Of a stretch of 38,713 nt of DNA, positions 22,418-31,623 are shown in pieces; positions within the stretch are counted from its first letter, which is position 1; each line of letters opens with the position of its first letter. Position numbers and translations under genes: made by a program. Below the pieces are notes generated by a model. That model worked only from the letters and a program-made list of their open reading frames with translations. It did not search any database and was not told where the DNA came from. This DNA is from Candidatus Pacebacteria bacterium CG10_big_fil_rev_8_21_14_0_10_44_54 (GTDB taxonomy: Bacteria; Patescibacteriota; Microgenomatia; UBA1400; PJMF01), in NCBI GenBank assembly GCA_002772695.1, contig PFDI01000002.1:30316-69028 (forward strand), written 5' to 3'.

Positions 22418-24070
22418 ATGAGAAGATTATTTACGGCGACTGCGCTTCTAGTTATTTTACTTGCCTGCAGTTGGCCACTCTTACATACTGGTTTTTTTCG
22501 TGTTCACGACTATACACATGGTGCTCGTATCGTTGAGATGACACAGGCGGTGACGGATGGACATATCCCCCCTCAGTGGAGTAAACATTTTGGCTATGGC
22601 TATGGCATGCCCTTATTTTTATTTTATGCTCCCTTACCATACTATTTTGGGGCGCTGATATATTGGCTTAGTGGATCACTAATTCTATCGGTGTCTGCTT
22701 TATTTTGGGCAGCCAATGTTATTACAATTCTTGGTGCATATTTTTTAGGCAAGCGCATTTTCAGCTCACTTGGTGGCGTGTTACTTGCAGCTGCAGTTGC
22801 ATTGGCACCATATCGGGCAGTTAATTTATTCATTCGAGGGGCAGTTAGTGAAACTTGGGGAATTGCCGCAAGCATTTGGTTGCTACTCGGATTTGTCTTG
22901 GTTTTAAAGAAAGAAAAGCATGGTTGGTTGATTTTGTGTCTCAGCACTGTTGCTTTGCTGCTAAGTCACAACTTAATCACAATGATGTTTTTGCCTTTTT
23001 TTACAGTATTTGCGACAGTGATCATTTTATACAGACGAGCATGGTCAGAAGCGGTAACAACATTTTTTAGCACAGCTCTTGGTTTCGGAATAGCAGCGTT
23101 TTATATCTTTCCTGCATTTTTAGAAAAATCGAACACGCAGGTTGCCGAGAGAATCTTGACTCAATATTTTGATTTTCATTTACATTTTTTATACCTGAGA
23201 CAATTTGTCACTCCGTATTGGGGGTATGGAGGTTCTATTTGGGGACCAAACGATGACATTTCGTTTTTTTTGGGTTACGGCATGTTATTTGGGCTGGCGA
23301 TTACGATTGGTCTGTTGTTTCGCCAGGCACAAAAAAGAAAGTTTTTTGAGAAAAAATCACTGATCACACTCCTCTCACTTATTCTTGGAGCAGTTGCTGT
23401 TTTGCTTACTACCCAAAAGTCCCTATTTGTTTGGGAGAGTATTTCCCTTTTCAAGTTTATTCAGTTTCCTTGGAGATTTTTGTCGATTGTAATTATCTTT
23501 TTTTCGCTCGCACTGACTGGCGGCATTATACGTTTAAGTGGCGGTATCTTGAGATTTATATTGGTATTACTACTTTTAGTTGTTTTATTGGGAAACGCCC
23601 GTTATTTCCGACCAGAAGCGTATTTGGACAATCCGGAATTTTTATACTCCGAAGATCAAGGGCAGGTCTCAGAGAATATGAGTGGTATTCTGCCAGACTT
23701 TTTGCCACAAGGTTTTGATGAGCAGATTTTGCCTCTCAACCCAGAAATGTTACTACTCGAACCCGAACTTCCGAATCAAAATATTTTGGTTGATCGAACG
23801 CACGAGAAGCTTGTTTTTCTTGAACTCGATCTAGCACAAAACATTGTGTTTGCTGTAGCAGATTTTCCCGGTTGGCAGGTAGAGATAGATGGAGAAAAGA
23901 TCGAGCATAAGACGACGTCAGCAGGGTTAATACAAGTTGCTGTGCCGAGTGGGGCACATTACGTTGGCGTGCTATTTAGCACAACACTTATTCGGACATG
24001 GGCAAATAGTATTTCTCTAATTAGTCTGCTAGTGCTACTTTTTATACTGTTGCGCCAAGAGAAGAAGTGA
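22418..24070 (+). CDS. Polytopic membrane protein, PTPS-related/GT-C type
   Basis: 550 aa. After the first membrane helix it has 'FFRVHDYTHGARIVEM' and 'GHIPPQWSKHFGYGYGMPLF', a pattern seen in the large 'PTPS-related' membrane protein family (named for 6-pyruvoyl-tetrahydropterin synthase) and other GT-C-like proteins: an acidic/His motif in the first external loop, then P-x-W and G-Y-G-x-P-L-F. About a dozen membrane helices follow, and the last ~130 residues form an extracytoplasmic domain ending with a membrane helix. The likely role is glycosyl transfer or glycan handling outside the membrane, but no activity is established by sequence. It opens the plus-strand glycan operon and overlaps the flippase gene by one base (TGATG). 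Confidence 0.7.
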   Translation: MRRLFTATALLVILLACSWPLLHTGFFRVHDYTHGARIVEMTQAVTDGHIPPQWSKHFGYGYGMPLFLFYAPLPYYFGALIYWLSGSLILSVSALFWAANVITILGAYFLGKRIFSSLGGVLLAAAVALAPYRAVNLFIRGAVSETWGIAASIWLLLGFVLVLKKEKHGWLILCLSTVALLLSHNLITMMFLPFFTVFATVIILYRRAWSEAVTTFFSTALGFGIAAFYIFPAFLEKSNTQVAERILTQYFDFHLHFLYLRQFVTPYWGYGGSIWGPNDDISFFLGYGMLFGLAITIGLLFRQAQKRKFFEKKSLITLLSLILGAVAVLLTTQKSLFVWESISLFKFIQFPWRFLSIVIIFFSLALTGGIIRLSGGILRFILVLLLLVVLLGNARYFRPEAYLDNPEFLYSEDQGQVSENMSGILPDFLPQGFDEQILPLNPEMLLLEPELPNQNILVDRTHEKLVFLELDLAQNIVFAVADFPGWQVEIDGEKIEHKTTSAGLIQVAVPSGAHYVGVLFSTTLIRTWANSISLISLLVLLFILLRQEKK

Positions 24071-25542
24071 TGAAATCAAACGAGATACAAACACTCAAGA
24101 GGAAGTCAATACTTGGCGCAGCTTCATACTTTGGTCGTTCAGTTTTTTTACAGGGGATTGGTTTTGTTTCTGCAATCATACTCAGCGCTTACTTTATTCC
24201 TGAAGACTTTGGTATTTATGGTATTGTGCTTAGCATAATTGGAATACTAATTTTTTTCTCAGACATTGGTTTGGCGTCGACGTTAATACAAAAGAAAGAG
24301 CAACCAAGCCTGACTGAGTATCGCAGTGTCTTTACAGTCCAGTTTGGCCTCTCAGTTCTTATTTTTTTTGCGTGTATTGTGGTGGCTGTTAGCGGATTAT
24401 TGACAGTCAAAACCGGTGAAGTAGGAAATTATATTCTCTTGGCCTTAGGTATTTCTTTTCCGCTTGCAACGCTCAAAACAATTCCTTCGATTATCTTGGA
24501 GCGAAAACTCCTCTTTTCAAAATTGGTTATTCCACAGATAGTAGAGCAAATTACTTTTCACGCAATCCTCGTTTGGTTGGCTATCGCAGGGTGGGGAGCA
24601 TTTGCCTATGTGCCTGCTGTTTTGACCAGATCGACACTTGGTGTTGTAGTGATGTTTGCTATCCAGCGTTGGAAGATTGGTTTTTCGAGCAACTGGACAG
24701 TGTTGCGCTCATTACTTGGGTTTGGAGTCAAATTTCAGCTCAATGACTTCTTAGCAAGAATAAAAGATCAATTATTTTTTCTCATACTTGGCATTATTTT
24801 GCCGCTGAAAGAAAATGGTTTTATTCAGTGGTCCAAGAATTGGTCAATGTATCCCTATAATCTGACGGTGAATAATGTGATGGCAATCACTTTTCCTACT
24901 TTTTCTCGTTTGCAAGATCACCCAAAACAACTACAAACCGCAGTCGAGAAGTCGCTTTTTTTTATTACATTAGCCATACTACCTATTCTTGGTGGCATGG
25001 TGCTATTTATCTCGCCGTTACTCGAATTATTTCCGGCTTATGGCAAATGGCAACCAGCAATTCCCAGTTTTATTTTTTTTACGTTGAGTATCGGCTGGAG
25101 TTCAATTTCTTCACCACTGACAACCACGCTAACTGCGATTGGGCAGATCAATTACACGCTTAAATTGATGATTATTTGGACAGTTCTCACCTGGGTATTG
25201 TCACCTCTTTTATTATTTTGGCTTGGTTATAACGGAATTGCTTTAGCAGCTTTTCTAATCAGCTTCAGTTCTGTACTTTCTATCTGGTACGTCAAGCGGT
25301 TTGTTCAGTTGCGTATCTGGGAGCAGGTCTGGCGTCAATTATTTGCTACGGCCTGTATGGTTGCCGTCGGCTTACTCGGCAGCGGCTTCTGGGTCCACTC
25401 AGTTTGGTGGTTGTTACTTGGTATGGTTTTGTGCGGCTTAACATATACTGCTGCTTTGCTATTGTTTGGTAAGTCAGTTTTGATAGCACAGATAAGTAGT
25501 CTTTTGGCAGTTCGGACTGAAAAAATTGGTAATTCTGAGTAG
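24070..25542 (+). CDS. Lipid-linked oligosaccharide flippase (Wzx-like, MOP superfamily)
   Basis: The track begins at GTG 24067, but the following ATG at 24070 overlaps the upstream TGA and is preferred (490 aa). The opening 'KRKSILGAASYFGRSVFLQGIGFVSAIILSAYF' and 'PEDFGIYGIVLSIIGILIFFSDIGLASTLIQ' are typical of polysaccharide-export flippases of the MOP superfamily, with 12-14 membrane helices. It would move lipid-linked glycans across the membrane to where the GT-C enzymes and LCP ligase work. It is surrounded by cytoplasmic glycosyltransferases, as in O-antigen and capsule loci. No Wzy polymerase is obvious, though one of the unassigned polytopic proteins could play that part. Confidence 0.88.
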   Translation: MKSNEIQTLKRKSILGAASYFGRSVFLQGIGFVSAIILSAYFIPEDFGIYGIVLSIIGILIFFSDIGLASTLIQKKEQPSLTEYRSVFTVQFGLSVLIFFACIVVAVSGLLTVKTGEVGNYILLALGISFPLATLKTIPSIILERKLLFSKLVIPQIVEQITFHAILVWLAIAGWGAFAYVPAVLTRSTLGVVVMFAIQRWKIGFSSNWTVLRSLLGFGVKFQLNDFLARIKDQLFFLILGIILPLKENGFIQWSKNWSMYPYNLTVNNVMAITFPTFSRLQDHPKQLQTAVEKSLFFITLAILPILGGMVLFISPLLELFPAYGKWQPAIPSFIFFTLSIGWSSISSPLTTTLTAIGQINYTLKLMIIWTVLTWVLSPLLLFWLGYNGIALAAFLISFSSVLSIWYVKRFVQLRIWEQVWRQLFATACMVAVGLLGSGFWVHSVWWLLLGMVLCGLTYTAALLLFGKSVLIAQISSLLAVRTEKIGNSE

Positions 25543-25553
25543 AATGGGAAGCA

Positions 25554-26447
25554 ATGAAGCTAAGTATTGTTGTTACTACTAAAAATGCTGCGCGAACGCT
25601 CGAGCGCACACTCAAATCAGTGCGGTTTGCAGACGAAATAGTAGTAGTAGATATGATGAGTAGCGATGAGACCCAGCTCATTGCACGCAGGTTTACAGAT
25701 AAAGTTTTTACTACTGCTGATGTCGGATATGTTGAGCCAGCCAGAAATTTCTCCCTTAGTAAGGCGAAAGGTGAGTGGGTGTTGGTTGTAGATGCAGATG
25801 AGGTTGTTTCTGCGACACTACGTGATCAAATTTTGCAGGTAATTGAGTTAGATTCCAATGTTGTTTGCTATGCTATTGCCCGAAAAAATATCTTGTTTGG
25901 GAAATGGGTGCAGACAGCTGGTTGGTGGCCTGATTTTCAGCCCCGCCTGTTTCAGAGGGGTTGTGTTGAGTGGTCAGATGCAATACACAGTAAGCCAAAA
26001 GTAACTGGAGAATCTGTTCATTTTCCTGCAGATGAGGCGTTGGCTTTTGAGCACTACAATTATGAGAGTATCTCAGAGTTTGTGTCTCGGATGGACTTGT
26101 ACACAACAATTGCAGCTCAAAATAAAGTTGGACGCGATACGATAGTCGAAGGACCTGTGGACGTATTTCGTCGAGAGATGCTGCAACGGCTTTTTCCACT
26201 TCGAGGCATCGACGGTGGTTATAGAGGCTTGCTGCTGGCATTTTTACAAGGTTTTTCTGAGGTTGTGCAGGCAGCAAAATTTTGGCAGTTACAGCGATCT
26301 GAGGAAATTGAGACCAAGCCTGAGACGCTCCTTGCACTTGCAGAACTGCGTGCGCAACTTGCCTACTGGATCGCCGATGAGCAGATGCGAAACAGTAATG
26401 GTATAGCTGCTCTGACTTGGCGCTTTCGCAGGAAGTTGCGGTTATGA
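25554..26447 (+). CDS. Glycosyltransferase family 2, WaaE/KdtX-like (copy A)
   Basis: 297 aa. 'KLSIVVTTKNAARTLERTLKSV' opens the GT-A fold and 'FADEIVVVDMMSSDET' is a variant of the usual D-S-G-S-T-D-D-T nucleotide motif. 'GEWVLVVDADEVVS' holds the DxD metal motif. 'ILFGKWVQTAGWWPDFQPRLFQRG' and 'IHSKP' match the WaaE-like subgroup, which adds glucose to LPS core in Gram-negatives. No LPS is implied here; it probably extends a lipid-linked glycan in the cytoplasm. A related gene lies at 27368. The stop overlaps the next start as ATGA. Confidence 0.85.
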   Translation: MKLSIVVTTKNAARTLERTLKSVRFADEIVVVDMMSSDETQLIARRFTDKVFTTADVGYVEPARNFSLSKAKGEWVLVVDADEVVSATLRDQILQVIELDSNVVCYAIARKNILFGKWVQTAGWWPDFQPRLFQRGCVEWSDAIHSKPKVTGESVHFPADEALAFEHYNYESISEFVSRMDLYTTIAAQNKVGRDTIVEGPVDVFRREMLQRLFPLRGIDGGYRGLLLAFLQGFSEVVQAAKFWQLQRSEEIETKPETLLALAELRAQLAYWIADEQMRNSNGIAALTWRFRRKLRL

Positions 26448-27358
26448 AGCACATTTCAATAATTATTGTAAATTTTAATCAGAAGAAGCTGACTGATAAT
26501 TGTTTGTACTCTTTGAGTAAAGTAAAAAAAGAGAATTTTGATTTTTCAGTGTTTGTTGTGGACAATGGTTCACCAGAAAATTATCGCTTGCCAGCCAAAC
26601 TATCGAAAAAGCAATTCACCCTGCTTCGCAGCGATGCAAATCTTGGTTTTACAGGTGGGAACAATTTGGGCATTCATACCGCAATTGAACGGTTTGATTC
26701 TGAGTATGTGTTGTTGCTCAATAATGACACTGAGGTTGCAACAGATTTTTTGAAAATACTATTTCAATTTACAGAATCACATCCAAGGATGGGTGTTGTA
26801 TCTCCAAAAATTTTCTTTTCTCCAGGCAAAGAATTTCATACTAATAGCTACAAGATTGACGAGCGCGGCAGTGTGTTGTGGTATGCCGGTGGCAGCATTG
26901 ATTGGGATCATTTGGTAGCGTTTCATCGAGGTGTCGACGAGATCGATCGCTCGCAATTTGCTCGACAAGAACTGAGTGATTTTGCAACTGGATGTTGTGT
27001 ATTGATTCGCCGGGAGGTTCTCGAAAAGGCGGGTTTTTTAGATCGGCGCTATTTTCTCTACCTCGAGGATGTCGATTTAAGCATGCGAGCTCGACAATTT
27101 GGCTATCAAGTTGGATATTGTGATGCTGCCAAGATTTGGCATCTTAATGCTGCTTCAAGTGGTGGGAGTGGCTCACAATTTCACTTGTATTATCAGTTGC
27201 GCAATCGCTTATTTTTCTTTTTTTATTATGGCACTTGGCAAGTCAAGCTGCGTGTTGTAAAGATTCTTTTCCAGCGACTCATCCAAGGCAATCGGCTTGA
27301 ACACAAAGCTATTTGGCATTTTTTGACGCTCCAGGATGGCAAACAACCGGTACACTAG
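26444..27358 (+). CDS. Glycosyltransferase family 2, rhamnosyltransferase (WbbL)-like (copy A)
   Basis: The track start (26417) lies within the previous gene; the ATG at 26444 overlapping its TGA gives 304 aa starting MKHISIIIVNFNQKK. 'VFVVDNGSPENY', 'NLGFTGGNNLGI', 'YVLLLNNDTEV', 'ATGCCVLIRREVLEKAGFLD' and 'YLEDVDLSMRARQFGY' are the standard blocks of WbbL/RfbF-type rhamnosyltransferases. The E-D-x-D motif is the probable catalytic base region. dTDP-rhamnose from the neighbouring rfbBCD operon is the natural donor candidate. A hydrophobic C-terminal stretch ('NRLFFFFYYGTW') may touch the membrane. A more distant relative lies at 29273. Confidence 0.88.
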   Translation: MKHISIIIVNFNQKKLTDNCLYSLSKVKKENFDFSVFVVDNGSPENYRLPAKLSKKQFTLLRSDANLGFTGGNNLGIHTAIERFDSEYVLLLNNDTEVATDFLKILFQFTESHPRMGVVSPKIFFSPGKEFHTNSYKIDERGSVLWYAGGSIDWDHLVAFHRGVDEIDRSQFARQELSDFATGCCVLIRREVLEKAGFLDRRYFLYLEDVDLSMRARQFGYQVGYCDAAKIWHLNAASSGGSGSQFHLYYQLRNRLFFFFYYGTWQVKLRVVKILFQRLIQGNRLEHKAIWHFLTLQDGKQPVH

Positions 27359-27367
27359 GAATGTAGT

Positions 27368-28183
27368 ATGCAAGAAAAAATCACCGCTATTATTATTGCC
27401 AAGAATGAAGCCGATATGTTGGCAGCCTGTTTGGCCACTGTAGCGTGGTGTGATCAGGTCCTTGTCCTCGACTCAGGTTCAACAGACGACACAGCAAAAA
27501 TTGCAGAGCAAGCTGGAGCAAAGGTGGTATTGTTTTCACACTCATCCTTTGCTCGGTTGAGAAACGAAGCGCTCAAACATGTCTCAACTGAGTGGGTTTT
27601 TTACCTTGACGCTGATGAGCGTGTCTTGCCGCAACTTGCTCGAGAGATTCAAGTGCATATAGAGACTGGCAAGGATACAACACTACAACTTGAGAGAAAA
27701 AATGTTTTTTTCGGTCAGGCTTTTTCGGCTGGCGGTTGGTCTCCAGATTATGTTACTCGCATATTTCGCAAAACTAGTTTGCGAGGCTGGAGTGGCGTCG
27801 TGCACGAAAGTCCAGAGTTTGAAGGTGGGGTTGTTCAATTACAAATTCCCTTAGTTCATCTCACTCATCGCAGTGTTAGTGATGGGTTGAAGAAATCAGT
27901 CGTCTGGACTGCTCTCGAAGCTGAACTATTGAGTGAGACACTGACGTTTGCTGTCACACCCAGAACGGTAATCAGAAAAGGAGTGATGGAGTTTTTGCGC
28001 CGCGGCTTTTTTTGGCGTGGTTATAAGGATGGCACTCCGGGTATGATGGAGGCTTTGATTCAAGGAATTAATAAAATGCTTGTCTACTTACAAGTTTGGG
28101 AATTGCAACAACAACCACCAATTGAGCAACAATACAAAGCTGCAGAAAAAGAAATAGCTGACTTGTGGCGAAAAAAATCGTGA
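27368..28183 (+). CDS. Glycosyltransferase family 2, WaaE/KdtX-like (copy B)
   Basis: 271 aa. 'TAIIIAKNEADMLAACLATV', 'CDQVLVLDSGSTDDT', 'RNEALKHVSTEWVFYLDADERV', 'FFGQAFSAGGWSPDYVTRIFRK' and 'VHESPEF' follow the WaaE-like pattern more faithfully than the paralog at 25554, including a full D-S-G-S-T-D-D-T motif and DADE. It should add a hexose to a lipid-linked intermediate. It lies 9 nt after the rhamnosyltransferase-like gene, and its stop overlaps the GTG start proposed for the next gene. Confidence 0.88.
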   Translation: MQEKITAIIIAKNEADMLAACLATVAWCDQVLVLDSGSTDDTAKIAEQAGAKVVLFSHSSFARLRNEALKHVSTEWVFYLDADERVLPQLAREIQVHIETGKDTTLQLERKNVFFGQAFSAGGWSPDYVTRIFRKTSLRGWSGVVHESPEFEGGVVQLQIPLVHLTHRSVSDGLKKSVVWTALEAELLSETLTFAVTPRTVIRKGVMEFLRRGFFWRGYKDGTPGMMEALIQGINKMLVYLQVWELQQQPPIEQQYKAAEKEIADLWRKKS

Positions 28184-29268
28184 AAGTTTGTCTCTTCTCA
28201 CCCTATTTTCCCGATCACTTTGGTGGGGGAGAGCGACATCTTTTGGACATTGCTGCGCATTTGTCGCCCACATCCCGGGTCTGCATCGCATTTCCAGAAG
28301 CAAAAGCAGCAAGCATTGATCTTACTGCCGTAAAAGAAAATTATGAGAAATTTTATGGGGCTTCGCTTGAGACAGTAGCATTTATAACTACACCAGTCGG
28401 TACTCGGGAAAACTTTTTTCGCAAGTTATTTTGGACAAGGCAGTTTTCTCATATATTTGCAGTGAGTGACGGCTCGTTATTTTTTTCTCTTGCCAAGCAC
28501 AATATCGCACATTTGCAAATACCGTTTAGCAGTTATCCTCAAGGTTTTTTGAATCAACTGAAACTGGCGCATTGGCGACTCAATACCAATGCCTATTTTA
28601 CCAAGCGGGTGATTGAGCATAGTTGGAAGACACGTGTTTCTAGTGTTTTGCAGCCCATGGTTGCGAATGATTTATTCGCACTTGCTCAAAAAAAGGAAAA
28701 AATAATTTTGCACGTTGGCCGATTTTTTACCCAATTACATAGCAAGCGTCAGGATGTTTTGGTAGAAACTTTTCGCAAATTACTTGAAAAATCTCCAGCA
28801 CACCAAGACTGGAGACTGGTGTTGGTTGGCAGTGTTGAGGATGAAGCATACCTGGCGAATCTTCGAGTTTTGAGCAGAGGACTTCCTATTGAGTTTAAAA
28901 CCAACTGCAGTCGTGTTGAGTTGTTAGGTTGGTATGCTCGAGCTAGCATCTATTGGCACGCAACGGGGTTTGGCGCTGACGAAGAGTCTGAACCAGAAAA
29001 AGTCGAGCACTTTGGTATAACAACTATAGAAGCAATGGCAGCAGGGGTTGTTCCTGTTGTGCTGGCAAAAGGCGGTCAGGTTGAAATCTTGAATACTGAG
29101 CTCCAGTCGCTAAGTTGGCAGACTCAGGAAGAGTGTGTAGAGCAAACAAGCAAACTACTTGCCTCTGAGACACTACTCAGACTTTATCAAGATATTGCGA
29201 GACGGCGAGCCGCTGAGTTTGGTGAAGCAAGATTCGTAAAACAGCTAGAAGCCGTGTTTGGAGTGTAG
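28180..29268 (+). CDS. Glycosyltransferase family 4 (GT-B fold)
   Basis: I prefer the GTG at 28180, which overlaps the preceding TGA and gives the typical opening MKVCLFSPYFP, to the GTG at 28165 used by the track. 362 aa. 'HFGGGERHLLDIAAHL' is the N-terminal glycine loop of GT4 enzymes; 'ILHVGRF' starts the C-terminal Rossmann domain; 'RLVLVGSVEDEAYL', 'VELLGWYARASIYWH' and 'EHFGITTIEAMAAGVVPVV' contain the donor-binding E-x7-E motif. It is a retaining glycosyltransferase using a nucleotide sugar in the cytoplasm. It is the only GT-B enzyme among the transferases here. Donor and acceptor are not readable. Confidence 0.88.
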   Translation: MKVCLFSPYFPDHFGGGERHLLDIAAHLSPTSRVCIAFPEAKAASIDLTAVKENYEKFYGASLETVAFITTPVGTRENFFRKLFWTRQFSHIFAVSDGSLFFSLAKHNIAHLQIPFSSYPQGFLNQLKLAHWRLNTNAYFTKRVIEHSWKTRVSSVLQPMVANDLFALAQKKEKIILHVGRFFTQLHSKRQDVLVETFRKLLEKSPAHQDWRLVLVGSVEDEAYLANLRVLSRGLPIEFKTNCSRVELLGWYARASIYWHATGFGADEESEPEKVEHFGITTIEAMAAGVVPVVLAKGGQVEILNTELQSLSWQTQEECVEQTSKLLASETLLRLYQDIARRRAAEFGEARFVKQLEAVFGV

Positions 29269-29272
29269 TTAT

Positions 29273-30076
29273 ATGCATGACAAGTCAAAAGCAATTAGTG
29301 TGATAATCCCAAGTTATAACGGCAGGACTTTGCTTGAAAAAAATATTTCAACAATCTTGAATCAGCTTGAGAGCTACGACGAAGTAATCGTGGTTGATGA
29401 TGGCAGTCAAGATGATACGCAAGCATATATAGTCGAAAGACTCGGCCACCCTCAGGTGCGTGTTTACTCGATTGCCTCCAATGCTCGTTTTGCTCGAGCA
29501 GCCAATCATGGAGTTGAGGCTGCAAATAACGCATATATCTTTCTTTGCAACAATGACGTACGACTGCAAGAACATTGCCTTACGAGACTTCGCTCACACA
29601 TTGGGGTAGATAATTTATTTGCCGTAGGTTGCCTGGAGTATGAAGATCATATTGGTGGTAAAAAAAGTGGCAAGAACAAATTGTGGTTTAGTCGCGGTCT
29701 GTATCAACACAGTGCTGCTGATACTTTTGAATCAGGTCCAACAGCTTGGGCGAGTGGAGGTAGTGCATTGTTTGATAGGCAGAAGTGGCTACAACTCGGA
29801 GGATTTGACGAAAAATTTTCCCCAGCATATTGGGAAGATGTCGACCTTTCATTTCGAGCTCACCAGCGTGGCTGGTTGGTTTTATTTGACGCTGATGCAG
29901 TAGTTTTGCACAAACACGAAACAACTAATGCAGCAATTTTTGGCAAGCAGCATTTGGAGACAATTAGCTGGAAGCATGGTCAGTATTTTACTTGGAAGCA
30001 TGCAAGCTTGTTTAGAAAGTTGTTGTTTTTAGTTTGGTGGCCATACTGGTTTTTACGAAGGAGCTTGACGCAATGA
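29273..30076 (+). CDS. Glycosyltransferase family 2, rhamnosyltransferase-like (copy B)
   Basis: The track's TTG start at 29258 overlaps the previous gene; the ATG at 29273 with GGAG 9 nt upstream gives 267 aa beginning MHDKSKAISVIIPSYNG. 'VIVVDDGSQDDT', 'ARFARAANHGVEAANNAYIFLCNNDVRL', 'WASGGSALFDRQKWLQLGGFD' and 'YWEDVDLSFRAHQRGW' are GT2 blocks close to WbbL-like enzymes, with NND for donor binding and E-D-x-D for catalysis. The C-terminus ends with an aromatic, membrane-leaning segment. The stop overlaps the ATG of the following PMT-like gene (ATGA). Confidence 0.87.
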   Translation: MHDKSKAISVIIPSYNGRTLLEKNISTILNQLESYDEVIVVDDGSQDDTQAYIVERLGHPQVRVYSIASNARFARAANHGVEAANNAYIFLCNNDVRLQEHCLTRLRSHIGVDNLFAVGCLEYEDHIGGKKSGKNKLWFSRGLYQHSAADTFESGPTAWASGGSALFDRQKWLQLGGFDEKFSPAYWEDVDLSFRAHQRGWLVLFDADAVVLHKHETTNAAIFGKQHLETISWKHGQYFTWKHASLFRKLLFLVWWPYWFLRRSLTQ

Positions 30077-31620
30077 GGCTTTGGTCAAAACAGTTCTGGC
30101 TGTTTTTTTCTGCAATTTTAGTAGTGGCTGCAGCCATTCGCCTCTATCAGCTTGGCAGCATTCCCCATGGCGTGACTTGGGATGAAGCAGCAATTGGTTA
30201 TAACGGCTATGCAATTCTTACCACGCGCAGAGATGAATGGTTGGTGAGACTGCCAATTTCATTTCAATCTTTTGGTGATTACAAAGCACCACTTGCTATT
30301 TATCTCAATGGTATTTTTACAGCTTTGCTAGGTATGACACCTTTTGCTATCCGCTTGCCCTTTGCGCTTGCGGCAATTCTTGCGATAGCAGGTTGGATGC
30401 TATTGCAAATAGAGCTACGCTTATTTAGTAAATACTCTGCTGAGCTAGCACTGCTTACTGGGTTTTTTCTAACGCTCAATCCATGGCACATACATTACTC
30501 AAGAATCGCCTTTGAGTCTGGAATGAGTATGTCATTGGCAATTTGGGGTTTACTGCTATTTACAAAAGTATTGCATTCAAAATTTTCACCAAGATGGTTG
30601 GTCCTGAGTGCTTTCTCAGCTTCTACCATAGCAGGTTCACTCTATACGTATCACAGTGCCAAAATTGTCGTTCCGATTATGATCGTTGTGGTTTTTTTCT
30701 TTGTTCAAAAGCTACACAAAGCATCGCTTACACTCTCACTACCTACAGTAATTTTTACACTAGTGTTGCTTGTACCTCTGATAAAGGACACACTTTTTGG
30801 ACCAGGGGCAGCCAGAGCAGGCGTGCTTCTTTTTAATCAAGGACTTGCGGTACCAGAACTGTGGCGAGCTATCATAACCAATGTATTTAAACAACTAGAT
30901 CCAGTTTTTTTGTTGCTTGGTAAACATATTGCAACACTTCGAGATGGCGGTGGGGTCTGGGGCTTTTTACACCTGAGCACATATGTTTTATCTGTACTGG
31001 CCATTCCACTGGCGATACGAAATAGAGGTTATACTCGTCCGCTACTCTTTGGTTTGCTGGTGATAGCAATTGGTAGTTTGCCAGCTATTTTGGCGACCGA
31101 GGCACCACACAGTAACAGAGGTCTTTTTGCGGTACTTGGATTTTTGACACTAGCAATGGTGTGTGTACGAATTTTTTTTCGGTACAAAGCTGTTTTTGGT
31201 TCCATTATCCTTGTACACATATTTTTATTTGTTAGTTATTGGCAAGTATACAGAAGTGACTTTGCAAAAATATCAGCAACTGATTTTCAAGATGGCTATA
31301 TTGAGGCATTTTCAATCGCCCGTGAGTATGAATTGGGAAGCAATGGTAAGCAAAAAGTTGATAAAGTTTTGTTTAGTAGTGAGTACGGGCAACCCTATAT
31401 TTATGCTTTGTTTGTACGGCAGACTAATCCAATCTGGTATAGAGGTGGTTCGCTGAATACCTATGAATTTACCGACAAAATTGGTGTAGGCGATTTGAAC
31501 AGAGCCAATACACTCATAGTGGCTTCAGCCTCACAAGACATACCAGCAGAAAAAGCAGTCGCCTTGGTGTATGGTAGTGATGGAGAAGTACGATTTAAGT
31601 TATATCTGACGGATAAGTAG
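30073..31620 (+). CDS. PMT_2/ArnT-like GT-C glycosyltransferase (tandem copy 1)
   Basis: The ATG at 30073 overlaps the preceding TGA and gives 515 aa (the track's 30034 start lies in the upstream gene). After the first helix comes 'GVTWDEAAIGYNGY' with the Asp-Glu pair (D37, E38) expected in the first external loop, then 'FGDYKAPLAIYLNG', 'LPFALAAI', 'NPWHIHYSRIAFE' and 'LYTYHSAKIVVP'. About 10-12 membrane helices are followed by a ~110-residue soluble C-terminus. It should transfer a sugar from a polyprenyl-phosphate donor on the outer face. The next gene is a clear tandem paralog sharing the same block order. Confidence 0.85.
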   Translation: MRLWSKQFWLFFSAILVVAAAIRLYQLGSIPHGVTWDEAAIGYNGYAILTTRRDEWLVRLPISFQSFGDYKAPLAIYLNGIFTALLGMTPFAIRLPFALAAILAIAGWMLLQIELRLFSKYSAELALLTGFFLTLNPWHIHYSRIAFESGMSMSLAIWGLLLFTKVLHSKFSPRWLVLSAFSASTIAGSLYTYHSAKIVVPIMIVVVFFFVQKLHKASLTLSLPTVIFTLVLLVPLIKDTLFGPGAARAGVLLFNQGLAVPELWRAIITNVFKQLDPVFLLLGKHIATLRDGGGVWGFLHLSTYVLSVLAIPLAIRNRGYTRPLLFGLLVIAIGSLPAILATEAPHSNRGLFAVLGFLTLAMVCVRIFFRYKAVFGSIILVHIFLFVSYWQVYRSDFAKISATDFQDGYIEAFSIAREYELGSNGKQKVDKVLFSSEYGQPYIYALFVRQTNPIWYRGGSLNTYEFTDKIGVGDLNRANTLIVASASQDIPAEKAVALVYGSDGEVRFKLYLTDK

Positions 31621-31623
31621 TTT

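Noticed and set aside
25873-26454. 193-aa minus-strand ORF opposite the GT2 genes
   Set aside because: Antisense shadow; the plus-strand genes carry all glycosyltransferase motifs and the coupling overlap.
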